Part shown: piece after piece, positions 1 to 6,355 of the stretch | Position numbering within the stretch: position 1 is the first letter of the stretch | Layout: each line of letters opens with the position of its first letter | Assembly (NCBI GenBank): GCA_013696065.1 | Contig: JACCZJ010000035.1 | Coordinates: 1 to 8,569, forward strand | Direction of reading: 5' to 3' | Length of the DNA: 8,569 nt | From: Nocardioidaceae bacterium | Lineage (GTDB): Bacteria > Actinomycetota > Actinomycetes > Propionibacteriales > Nocardioidaceae | Program-made: the position numbers and the translations under genes | Notes under the pieces: generated by a model | Database searches by the model: none | What the model saw: the letters and a program-made list of their open reading frames with translations, nothing else | What the model was told of the DNA's origin: nothing

Positions 1-153
1 GTTTGACCGCGTCGAATCTGGCTGTGTTGACCGTGATAAGACGAACATCGGAGGCAAACCCGGTCCACGAGGACGTGGTGAAGTCCTGCAGGCGGGTCCC
101 GACCGCCAAGATCACGTCGGCCGCCGCGGCGAGGTTGTTTGCCGACGTGGCGC
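1..153 (-). pseudogene. iolD: Inverted fragment of a second iolD copy (runs off left edge)
   Basis: Read on the minus strand, this stretch encodes about 50 residues of the central domain of IolD. It includes the stretches ADVILAVGTRLQDFTT and VNTARFDAVK. It aligns end to end, in reverse complement, with positions 824-976 of the plus-strand iolD in this window. By hand I count about 13 differences in 153 bp (roughly 91% identity). Only three change the protein (Val to Ala, Pro to Ser, Met to Thr), and the reading frame stays open, so this is a diverged, selected homologue and not a recent exact duplicate. Homology stops at about 153. The fragment has neither gene end: its upstream part is replaced by the plus-strand iolD and its downstream part lies beyond the window. 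It may be a paralogue, an allele from a related strain joined by misassembly, or part of a real rearrangement. Confidence 0.8.
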
Positions 154-161
154 GGGCAAAC
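137..161. repeat. 7-bp inverted repeat spanning the iolD/iolD junction
   Basis: GTTTGCC at 137-143 is matched by its reverse complement GGCAAAC at 155-161, with an 11-nt spacer that contains the homology break at about 153/154. The left arm lies in the minus-strand iolD fragment and the right arm in the plus-strand iolD. The corresponding place in the other copy reads GTTCGCC in this orientation, so the perfect match exists only with this fragment's own base. Short inverted repeats at such joins are typical of fold-back or template-switch events, either in cells or during multiple displacement amplification. Confidence 0.6.
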
Positions 162-1865
162 CGAGCAGGGCATGGCGCTCGCCGCCGTTGCCTACGCCAG
201 GGCGACTGACCGCAGGCAGGTGATGGCGGTGACGACGTCCGTCGGGCCTGGTGCCCTGAACATGGTGACCGCAGCAGGAGTCGCCCACGCAAACCGTCTC
301 CCTGTCCTGCTTCTGCCGGGCGACACCTTTGTGGGCCGGGCACCGGACCCCGTCCTCCAACAGGTCGAGCACTACGGCGACCCCACCACGACGGTCAACG
401 ACGCATTCCGCCCAGTTTCGCGCTACTTCGACCGGATCACCCGGCCAGAGCAGTTGCTGAGCACTCTGCCTCAGGTTGCCCGGGTGCTCACCGACCCAGC
501 GGATGCCGGCCCAGTGGTGATCGCCCTGCCGCAGGACGCCCAGGCCGAGGAGTACGACTTCCCGGTGGGGATGTTCGAGCCTCGTCTGCACCGCGTGCCC
601 CGGTCCAGGCCCGACCGTAGTGATCTCGACCGCGCGGCCGAGGTGCTGAAGGCGGCGAAGCGGCCACTGGTCGTGCTAGGTGGCGGCGTCCGCTACTCCG
701 GTGCGGCAGCGGAGGCGCTGGCGTTCGCGGAGACGCACGGGATCCCGGTGGTCGAGACCGTCGCCGGTCGAACCCTGGTGCCACACGAACACCGGCTGTA
801 CGGCGGTCCGCTGGGAATCATCGGCGCCACGTCGGCGAACAACCTCGCGGTGGCTGCAGACGTGATCTTGGCAGTCGGGACGCGGCTGCAGGACTTCACC
901 ACGTCCTCGTGGACCGGGTTTGCTCCCGATGTTCGTCTGATCATGGTCAACACAGCCAGATTCGACGCGGTCAAGCACTCCGCTCACGGCGTAGTAGGTG
1001 ACGCGAAGGAGACGCTGCTCGAGCTGACGGCCGTCCTGGGCGGCTGGGTCGCCAGCGCAGAGTGGGCCGCCAGAGCCGGCGATGAGCGCGCCACTTGGGA
1101 CGCCCACGTCGACGTCCTACGCCGAGGCGTGGCACCCGACGGCTCGCTGACCTACGCTCAGGTGGTCGGCGTCGTCAACGATGCGAGCGGACCTGAGGAC
1201 TACGTTCTCACCGCCTCCGGTGGCATGCCTGGCGAGCTGCACGGAGGTTGGCTACCGGCGACGTCAAACCGGACGCATCTTCTACATCGGGGGCAACGAT
1301 GGACCTCGAGTACGGCTTCTCCTGCTTGGGCTACGAGGTTGTCGCCCCTTGGGGGGCGGCGATGGCACGCCGGCAGTCCCACCCGGACGGCTTGGTGACG
1401 GCGCTGTTCGGGGACGGCTCCTACCTGATGCTCAACTCCGAGCTGTATTCCGCAGCCTTCGCCGGCCACCCCTTCGTGGCATTCCTGTGCGACAACGGCG
1501 GGTACGCGGTGATCCACCGGCTGCAGACCAACCAAGGCGCAGAGAGTTTCAACAACATGCTCAGCGACTCCCGTGGCCCTGGCGCCGATGGCAGCGTACG
1601 CGTCGACTTCGTGGCTCACGCACGATCGATGGGCTGCACCGTCGAAGACGTCCCAGCAGGGGCAACCGTCGAGGATCTGCGAGCGGCCTACCTTCGAGCT
1701 CGTCAGGCCGCCAAGGACAGTCAGCGACCCGCGGTGGTCGTGTGCCGGACTCATCCGTCCACGTGGACCGAAGCCGGCGCGTGGTGGGAGACCGGCGTGC
1801 CGAAGTCGTTGTCTGGGCGGGCGGCGTACGACGAGGCCAAGCGCCGCCAGGTCACATGGCTCTGA
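154..1865 (+). pseudogene. iolD: 3D-(3,5/4)-trihydroxycyclohexane-1,2-dione hydrolase (IolD), 5'-truncated and frameshifted
   Basis: IolD is a ThDP-dependent enzyme of myo-inositol catabolism that opens the ring of trihydroxycyclohexane-1,2-dione to give 5-deoxy-glucuronate in the cytoplasm. Identity is clear along the whole length. The TEQGMALAAVAYARA stretch holds the conserved ThDP-activating Glu (codon at 163). It is followed by TTSVGPGALNMVTAA, LPGDTFVGRAPDPVLQQ, AFRPVSRYFDRITRPEQLL, IALPQDAQAE, then EYGFSCLGYE and the ThDP/metal motif GDG...N (codons 1410-1434). About 50-60 N-terminal residues expected for the roughly 630-aa family are missing, replaced by inverted foreign sequence before 154. 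The reading frame also changes from the one used at 154 to the one used at 1299 (see the frameshift entry). The stop is TGA at 1863-1865. As written it cannot make an intact enzyme, but both defects could be sequence artefacts. No other iol genes are visible; the next gene is convergent. Confidence 0.9.
1252..1304 (+). other. Frameshift zone within iolD
   Basis: IolD similarity runs in one frame up to GGMPGELHGGW (Trp codon at 1249) and resumes in another frame from DLEYGFSCLGYE (Leu codon at 1305). The shift corresponds to one missing base (or two extra) between these points. The GGGGG run at 1289-1293 is a natural candidate: one more G there would give HRGATMDLEYGFS in a single frame. The stretch between the conserved Trp and LEYG is also somewhat longer than I recall for Bacillus IolD, so more than one change is possible. 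Confidence 0.75.
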
Positions 1866-2230
1866 CCAGCCCGATGAGTGCAGTCAGGTCTCGACTCAGG
1901 CTATCCGTCGTGTGCGTGCGCCGACACGCTCCGGCCGGTGGAGACAAGCCCGGCTCTATTCCCCCAGGCTGATCGAAGCCACCCGGTTCCTGTGGCTCGT
2001 CGACGCTTGCTCGGTCGCTGATCCTCCAGTCGATAACCCTGCCGAAGGCTCAGGCGGGCCTTGGATGGAGTCCGTCAGCCAACGCCTGACAAGGCTCAAC
2101 AGGCCGCATCTAACGGCTGATCAGCCGGATCAATCTCGCCAGGACTCGAGCGTCGGCGATCTGGAGGGAGTGCGGGACCCGGATGCCGCGCGGATCGACG
2201 CTCCCGCTCGACGATGTGAACGTGGGACGC
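1866..2230. other. Gene-free convergent spacer between iolD and the PatB-like gene
   Basis: I find no credible gene, tRNA or mobile element in these 365 bp. Open frames crossing it are extensions of shadow frames from the flanking genes. One on the minus strand reads down to a TAG at about 2110 but has no ATG or GTG of its own. Weak inverted repeats exist: GCCTTG 2058-2063 with CAAGGC 2090-2095, and GTCAG 2074-2078 with CTGAC 2086-2090. They share base 2090 and so compete with each other. No U-rich tail follows them, so I do not call a terminator, although two genes must end transcription here. Confidence 0.6.
2114..2127. repeat. 14-bp perfect palindrome
   Basis: CGGCTGATCAGCCG is identical to its own reverse complement. 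It lies in the spacer between two convergent genes, 13 bp beyond a second weak inverted repeat. As RNA it could form only a 5-bp stem with a GATC loop. As DNA it could be a protein-binding site, but its place downstream of both genes argues against a classic operator. It may be chance. Confidence 0.5.
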
Positions 2231-3388
2231 CTAGTGGGGAAGCTTGCGGACTGATGCGGCCATGCGTCGCACGGCTTCGGTGAGCACGGCGGGGGAGGTG
2301 GCCAGGTTGAGCCGTGCGTAACCAGCGCCGCCGGTGCCAAACGTTGGTCCGGCGTTGAGCGCCACCCTGCCCCGTTCGAGGAACACGGCTGCCGGGTCGT
2401 CACCCAGGTCGAGCGCCCGACAGTCGAGCCAAGCCAGATACGTGCCTTTGGGTGGCTGGTACCTCACGCCAGGCAGATGCTCAGCCAGCAGGTCGCCAAG
2501 CAGCAGCCGATTGTGGTCGAGCCCCGTCAACACTTCGTCGAGCCAATCCACCCCTTCTCGCAGGGCGGCGCTGTGGGCGATGACGCCAAGGTGGCTGGGG
2601 CCGTGACTGACCTCCTCGGGCATCCGAGCCAGATCACCAGCGGCCCCGGAGCCCGCCACTGCGAGCGCCGCCTTGAGGCCAGCCAGGCTCCAGCCCTTCG
2701 ACGCCGACAGCAACGCAAACCCATCCTGGGCGTTCGGCAAGGACAGGTACGGGATATGCGTGGCCCCCGCCGGAACAACCGGCGAGTGGATCTCGTCGGC
2801 GACCACGCGCACCCCGTGCTGAGCGGCCAGCTCAGCCACAGTCGCCAGCTCGTCGAGACGGTGAACCGTGCCGGTCGGATTGTGCGGACTGCACAGCAGG
2901 TAAGCCGCCCGGCGACCACCGGCCGTCACCCGCTCGAAAGCCTGACTCAGCGAGTCGAAGTCGATCCGGTAGTCATCGGTGAGCGGCGACTCCACCACGA
3001 GCCGGTCCATGTGTCTGACAAACTGATAGAAGGGCGTATAGACCGGCGAGTTGACGATCACCGCATCGCCCGGACTCGTGACGAGCTTCAACACCTCGAC
3101 TATGCCCAGCATCACGTCGGGCACGATCGCCGTACGGGAGACGTCGACCGTCCAGCCCCAACGTTTCTGCGCGAACTCAGCGACCGCCTCGGCGTAGTCG
3201 GTGCCAGCCGGATAGCCGGTGTCACCGAGCGCCAAAGCGTCGGTGATCGCCCGCGAAATCGGTTCGGCGACCGGCACATCCATCTCGGCCACCCACAACG
3301 GCAACACGTCAGCCGGGTGATAGCGCCACTTGATGCTGGTGCGTTGCCGCAGCTGGTCGAGGGTCAGCGAACTGAGCGGGCTCTCCAT
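2231..3388 (-). CDS. PatB/MalY-family PLP-dependent cystathionine beta-lyase / aminotransferase
   Basis: This is a fold-type I PLP enzyme of 385 aa, a normal length for the MalY/PatB C-S lyase group. These cleave cystathionine or other cysteine conjugates to a thiol, pyruvate and ammonia, and are cytosolic. Residues seen: the family-typical LWVAEMDVPV near the N-terminus (31-40), Tyr117 in SPVYTPFYQ, CSPHNPTG with Asn170, VADEIHSP with Asp198, the PLP-linking lysine Lys231 in SASKGWSLAGLK, and the substrate-carboxylate Arg359 in GYARLNLA. The ATG at 3388 is the only sensible start; it is preceded by TAGGGT 7 nt upstream, which could be a -10 element of a leaderless mRNA or a weak AGGG ribosome site. 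The gene lies 90 bp downstream of the CYTH-CHAD gene on the same strand and converges with iolD. The exact substrate (cystathionine, an odorant conjugate, or an amino-transfer partner) cannot be told from sequence. MalY in E. coli also represses MalT; nothing here shows that role. Confidence 0.9.
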   Translation of the reverse strand: MESPLSSLTLDQLRQRTSIKWRYHPADVLPLWVAEMDVPVAEPISRAITDALALGDTGYPAGTDYAEAVAEFAQKRWGWTVDVSRTAIVPDVMLGIVEVLKLVTSPGDAVIVNSPVYTPFYQFVRHMDRLVVESPLTDDYRIDFDSLSQAFERVTAGGRRAAYLLCSPHNPTGTVHRLDELATVAELAAQHGVRVVADEIHSPVVPAGATHIPYLSLPNAQDGFALLSASKGWSLAGLKAALAVAGSGAAGDLARMPEEVSHGPSHLGVIAHSAALREGVDWLDEVLTGLDHNRLLLGDLLAEHLPGVRYQPPKGTYLAWLDCRALDLGDDPAAVFLERGRVALNAGPTFGTGGAGYARLNLATSPAVLTEAVRRMAASVRKLPH

Positions 3389-3410
3389 CGTCGAACCCTA
3401 AGGCCGACGG
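3389..3410 (-). promoter_or_regulatory. Possible -10 element of a leaderless PatB-like transcript
   Basis: On the minus strand TAGGGT (matching the actinobacterial -10 pattern TANNNT) sits 7 nt before the ATG at 3388, which would put the transcript start at or next to the start codon. No good -35 hexamer is seen. The alternative reading is that AGGG serves as a weak ribosome-binding site on a transcript from upstream. Confidence 0.3.
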
Positions 3411-3478
3411 CGTCGCTCAGTGCGCGAGGCCTAGGCTGGAGTCAGCGGTGCAGGCCCCACCATTGCACCCTGGCAAAG

Positions 3479-4921
3479 TCAGCGGTGTAGCTCTCGCATC
3501 GCCGCCCGCGCCTCCTCGGCCCGCTGCAACTCTCTCTCCAGCAGCACCCCATAGGTGAAGCCGTTGGAGCCCGGCTTGGTGCCTGCGCGGGCTCCGAGGC
3601 GCCGCAAGATGTCCACGCTGACCACACTGTCTTGGAACTCACCGAGCACGTCCTGGAACTTCTTCGCCTGCTTGACCTTATCGGTGGCCTTGTCACCCAT
3701 GATGGGTTCCGTGAGCTCAGCGGCATACCGGAACCGCTTGCCCGCTTGGCGGGCTTGGTGCAACAGATCGTCGTCCATGCCAGTTTCGGCGGCCCGGTCG
3801 AGCCGCTTGTACAGCTTCTTTTCGGCCCGATGAACGAACTTGGCAACAGCCTTGGGTTTCTTGGAGCCGACGTTTGTGTATGGCGGATCGACCCGCCACT
3901 GCTCGAGCAAACCCAGCAAAGCGGCATAGCGCTTGCCGTTCATGACCAAGCGGAGTCGCTTCCAGGCCTTGTCGCGTTCATCGGACAATGTCGAGTCGAT
4001 GTCGGCCCCAACGGATCCCAACACCAGCTCGCCCGGCAACGTCTCGACCTGGCTGGAAAGGCGTTCACGCTGCACGTCGGAGTCTCGAACCGCGCCGAGC
4101 AGCCCGGCAAGCCAGACCAGCTCGGCTTCGAGCACCCCAGCGGGTTCGGTCTCGAAGACATTATCGAAGATCCGCAAGGTGCTGCGCAGCCGGCGGATGG
4201 CCACTCGGGTGGGATGGATCTGGTTCTGGTCACGGCGCAGGGCGAGGTCCCCCTCGGCGATTGCCGTGCTCTGGGCTTGCACGTAGTCGTCGATCACGCC
4301 GGCCAAGCCCTCCCGTGGCTGCGCCACGGGCAGGGGGCCGACCGCAGTAATGACTTTGGATCGAGACGTTGACGGCCGCGCCCCCGCCTTGAGGAGCAGC
4401 TTCCCCATGATCGAGCGCAGCTCCGAGTCGCCCGCCGGACCCAGCTCGACCTCGATCTCACGCCACTCCGTGACCATCGCGACCTCGCCCATGGTCACGG
4501 CGTTGACATGGTCGTCCGCGATCTCAACCAGCAAGCCTCCAGACGGGTCGTGGAGCCGATGGCTGTGGCGCGTCACGGAAAGCTTCGCTACCGGAGCGAG
4601 CTTGAGCCCTCGACGGATACCCGTCAGCAGCGAGGAAAACTCGCGAGGGACTCCCGCGCTCGTCAAGTTACTGTGCAGCTCGACCCTGTCGTCGCCCTCG
4701 GGCAGTTTGAGATGCCAGCCGTCGTCCAAACCACCTTTGCGCCTGCGCAGTGAGATGCCGTGTCGACGCAGGTGACTCTCCGCCGTGTCGTAGTAGGTCG
4801 CCTCGAGTTGGAGCGTGCTCGTGTTGAGCGTTGCGTCTGGGGCGGCCTGGGTGACGTCGGGCAGAGCAAACCCAGCGGTCACCTCGTACTTGTCCTCGCG
4901 CTCGAGATACTCGTCTGTCAT
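3479..4921 (-). CDS. CYTH and CHAD domain-containing protein (polyphosphate-related)
   Basis: This 480-aa two-domain protein has the full CYTH-CHAD architecture. The N-terminal CYTH (triphosphate tunnel) domain spans about residues 5-195. It shows the signature ExExK (Glu7, Glu9, Lys11), the basic strand SLRRRKGG (57-64), RHSHRL (118-123), LLVEIADD (130-137), WREIEVEL (153-160) and SRSK (186-189). CYTH enzymes hydrolyse triphosphates or tripolyphosphate with a divalent metal. The C-terminal CHAD domain (about 205-480) has two helical halves with conserved His and basic residues: HPTRVAIRRLRSTLRIF (His236) and HQARQAGKRFRYAAEL (His388). Each half is followed by an LG-type acidic motif (LGAVRDSDV, LGEFQDSVV). 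CHAD domains bind polyphosphate and target proteins to its granules. I chose the ATG at 4921 because AAGGG stands 5 nt from it; a GTG at 4927 is in frame but touches that site. It is divergent from the ankyrin gene. Whether it is a tripolyphosphatase or a granule protein is not decided by sequence. Confidence 0.92.
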   Translation of the reverse strand: MTDEYLEREDKYEVTAGFALPDVTQAAPDATLNTSTLQLEATYYDTAESHLRRHGISLRRRKGGLDDGWHLKLPEGDDRVELHSNLTSAGVPREFSSLLTGIRRGLKLAPVAKLSVTRHSHRLHDPSGGLLVEIADDHVNAVTMGEVAMVTEWREIEVELGPAGDSELRSIMGKLLLKAGARPSTSRSKVITAVGPLPVAQPREGLAGVIDDYVQAQSTAIAEGDLALRRDQNQIHPTRVAIRRLRSTLRIFDNVFETEPAGVLEAELVWLAGLLGAVRDSDVQRERLSSQVETLPGELVLGSVGADIDSTLSDERDKAWKRLRLVMNGKRYAALLGLLEQWRVDPPYTNVGSKKPKAVAKFVHRAEKKLYKRLDRAAETGMDDDLLHQARQAGKRFRYAAELTEPIMGDKATDKVKQAKKFQDVLGEFQDSVVSVDILRRLGARAGTKPGSNGFTYGVLLERELQRAEEARAAMRELHR

Positions 4922-4934
4922 ATCCACCCTTATG
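4922..4934 (-). promoter_or_regulatory. Ribosome-binding site that sets the CYTH-CHAD start
   Basis: Read on the minus strand, AAGGGTGGAT directly precedes the ATG at 4921, with AAGGG 5 nt away. For the alternative GTG at 4927 the same site would have no spacing at all, so the ATG is preferred and the protein is two residues shorter than the longest frame. Confidence 0.6.
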
Positions 4935-5028
4935 GTGTCTCACCGAGAGATCGGTTCAGCATCGTCAGGTTTGCCGAGCTGATCGCCCTTCGCCGAAGCG
5001 GAGCACGGCTTGAGGGGCCTCATTGTCC

Positions 5029-5051
5029 CATCCATCTACAGTTGCTAGCTA
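5029..5051 (+). promoter_or_regulatory. Possible -10 element of a leaderless ankyrin-gene transcript
   Basis: TACAGT at 5037-5042 matches TANNNT and lies 8 nt before the ATG at 5051. No Shine-Dalgarno sequence precedes that ATG, so a leaderless mRNA starting at about 5049-5051 is a reasonable reading. A competing promoter is TTGTCC (5023-5028), a 17-bp spacer and TAGCTA (5046-5051). It would start transcription inside the frame and imply the ATG at 5093 as the start. Confidence 0.35.
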
Positions 5052-5512
5052 TGGAGGACCTGACCGGCGAGGAGCTCGCCTTCTTGACGTCGATGTTCGA
5101 GCTCGCTCGAGACGGCGACTGTCTGGTTGGCGAGTATGTCGATCAGGGTCTACCGGTCAACCTCACCAACAGCGCAGGAGACACGCTGCTGATCCTGGCG
5201 GCATACCACCAACACCATGAGTTGGTGCGGGCTCTGGTCGACAGGGGCGCAGACCACACCAGAGTCAACGACCGTGGGCAAACGGCGCTGGCGGCGGCCG
5301 TCTTCCGACAGTGTCGGCCGGTCGTCGAGTTATTGCTCAGAGCAGGTGCTGATGCGGCTCTGGGTCCGCAGTCAGCCATCGACGTCGCTGGCTTCTTTGA
5401 GTTGGCCGTGATGCAGGAGTTGCTGACCGCAAGCCAGACAGACTCGGACGGTCAGGCCAAGTCCACGATGACCGGTGCATGGTCGCTGGCGCCCTTGCCC
5501 TTGCGCTCCTGA
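5051..5512 (+). CDS. Small ankyrin-repeat protein
   Basis: This 153-aa cytosolic protein has about three ankyrin repeats. After a helical start (FLTSMFELARDGDCLVGEYVDQGLPVNLTN) come the clear repeats GDTLLILAAYHQHHELVRALVDRGADHTRVND and GQTALAAAVFRQCRPVVELLLRAGADAALG. A weaker last unit follows (SAIDVAGFFELAVMQELLTA). Ankyrin repeats bind proteins; no catalytic residues are expected. Similar short proteins are widespread in actinobacteria, and ankyrin genes sit next to catalase genes in several bacteria (for example katB-ankB in Pseudomonas aeruginosa, where AnkB supports catalase activity). Here katE lies beyond one gene (xth), on the other strand. The start at 5051 lacks a Shine-Dalgarno and may be leaderless; the ATG at 5093 is the alternative. 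The last 20 or so codons have no ankyrin character and run antisense over the 3' end of xth (61-bp overlap). Confidence 0.88.
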   Translation: MEDLTGEELAFLTSMFELARDGDCLVGEYVDQGLPVNLTNSAGDTLLILAAYHQHHELVRALVDRGADHTRVNDRGQTALAAAVFRQCRPVVELLLRAGADAALGPQSAIDVAGFFELAVMQELLTASQTDSDGQAKSTMTGAWSLAPLPLRS

Positions 5513-6240
5513 CGGTCGATTTCCGCCGCGGTCACTCGCCCCGCGGCCGCGGGGCTCGCGAGCACGAAGTCCAAGCGCATGCCTTCGCGGCGAGGGAACC
5601 TCAGCCTCGTGTAGTCCCAGTAGGTGTAGACGCCGGGACCGGGAGTGTGCGGTCGGACGACATCGGCGTACCCCGTCTGCACGATCGCCGCGAACGCGTC
5701 CCGCTCGGGTGGCGACACGTGCGTGGAGTGCGCGAACACGCGCATGTCCCAGACATCGTCGTCCTGCGGTGCGATGTTCCAGTCACCCGTGAGCAGGATC
5801 TGCGCCTGCGGGTCGTCGGCGAGCCATCCCTGGGCAGCCTCGCGGAGTCGAGCCAACCAGGCGAGCTTGTAGGCGTAGTGCGGGTCTCCCAACGTGCGGC
5901 CGTTGGGGACGTACAAGCTCCAGACGCGCACTCCTGCGCAGTCGGCACCGATCGCGCGTGGCTCACTGGCGAGCGGCTCACCCCACCCGGGCTGTCCAGG
6001 AAAGCCGATCTGTATGTCATCCAGCCCGACTCGGGAGATCAGCGCCACCCCGTTCCACGCCGACAAACCATGGTGGACAACCTGGTAGCCCAGGGTCGCC
6101 AACCGGCCGGCCGGGAACTGGTCGTCGCGGCACTTCGTCTCCTGAATCGCCAAAACGTCGATGTCACTGCGCTCCAGCCAGGCGACGAGTCGGTCGATCC
6201 GGGCACGGATGGAGTTGACGTTCCAGGTGGCCACACGCAC
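5452..6240 (-). CDS. xth: Exodeoxyribonuclease III (AP endonuclease, EEP family)
   Basis: This 262-aa protein is close to E. coli ExoIII (268 aa) in length and order of motifs. It cleaves at abasic sites and removes 3' blocking groups left by oxidation, as part of base-excision repair; it needs Mg2+. Seen in order: ATWNVNSIR (4-12, Asn7), QETK with the metal ligand Glu34, NGVAL (63-67), SLYVPNG with Tyr110, TGDWNIAP with Asp153 and Asn155, YTYWDY (205-210), MRLDFVLAS with Asp224, and the catalytic pair SDHAPV (Asp253, His254). No active-site residue is missing. The start is the GTG at 6240, giving the canonical MRVATWNVNS beginning; AAAGG lies rather far upstream (12 nt), and TAGCTT 6 nt upstream could instead mark a leaderless start. 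It is 115 bp downstream of katE on the same strand and converges with the ankyrin gene, overlapping it at the 3' end. Confidence 0.95.
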   Translation of the reverse strand: MRVATWNVNSIRARIDRLVAWLERSDIDVLAIQETKCRDDQFPAGRLATLGYQVVHHGLSAWNGVALISRVGLDDIQIGFPGQPGWGEPLASEPRAIGADCAGVRVWSLYVPNGRTLGDPHYAYKLAWLARLREAAQGWLADDPQAQILLTGDWNIAPQDDDVWDMRVFAHSTHVSPPERDAFAAIVQTGYADVVRPHTPGPGVYTYWDYTRLRFPRREGMRLDFVLASPAAAGRVTAAEIDRQERKGKGASDHAPVIVDLA

Positions 6241-6255
6241 CCCCGAAAGCTACCT
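6241..6255 (-). promoter_or_regulatory. Possible -10 element before xth
   Basis: On the minus strand TAGCTT (TANNNT pattern) ends 6 nt before the GTG start at 6240, giving a spacing like that seen before the ankyrin and PatB-like genes. No clear -35 element is visible. The katE stop is 115 bp upstream and no strong terminator is seen between, so xth may also be reached by read-through. Confidence 0.25.
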
Positions 6256-6355
6256 TTTCCCGTCGACACACCGGAGCTCGCCCCGTGCTCTCGGCTTGCC
6301 GGGCATCTCGGCCTCTCGGCGCTGCGGGTGAAGGCGGCTAGCTCGGGTCCGCGCT

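Noticed and set aside
3..209. Plus-strand open frame of 68 codons at the left edge, almost repeated by a minus-strand frame at 693-974
   Set aside because: Both are antisense shadows of iolD. Their resemblance is the sign of the inverted iolD fragment, not of a duplicated small gene.
1866..2230. Possible remnant of a further gene or a tRNA in the convergent spacer
   Set aside because: No start with a ribosome site, no conserved motif and no tRNA T-loop or acceptor-stem pattern were found; the readable minus-strand frame lacks ATG or GTG here.
2477..3490. 337-codon plus-strand open frame over the PatB-like gene
   Set aside because: It is antisense to a gene with clear PLP-enzyme motifs and has no recognisable domain; long antisense frames are expected in GC-rich DNA.
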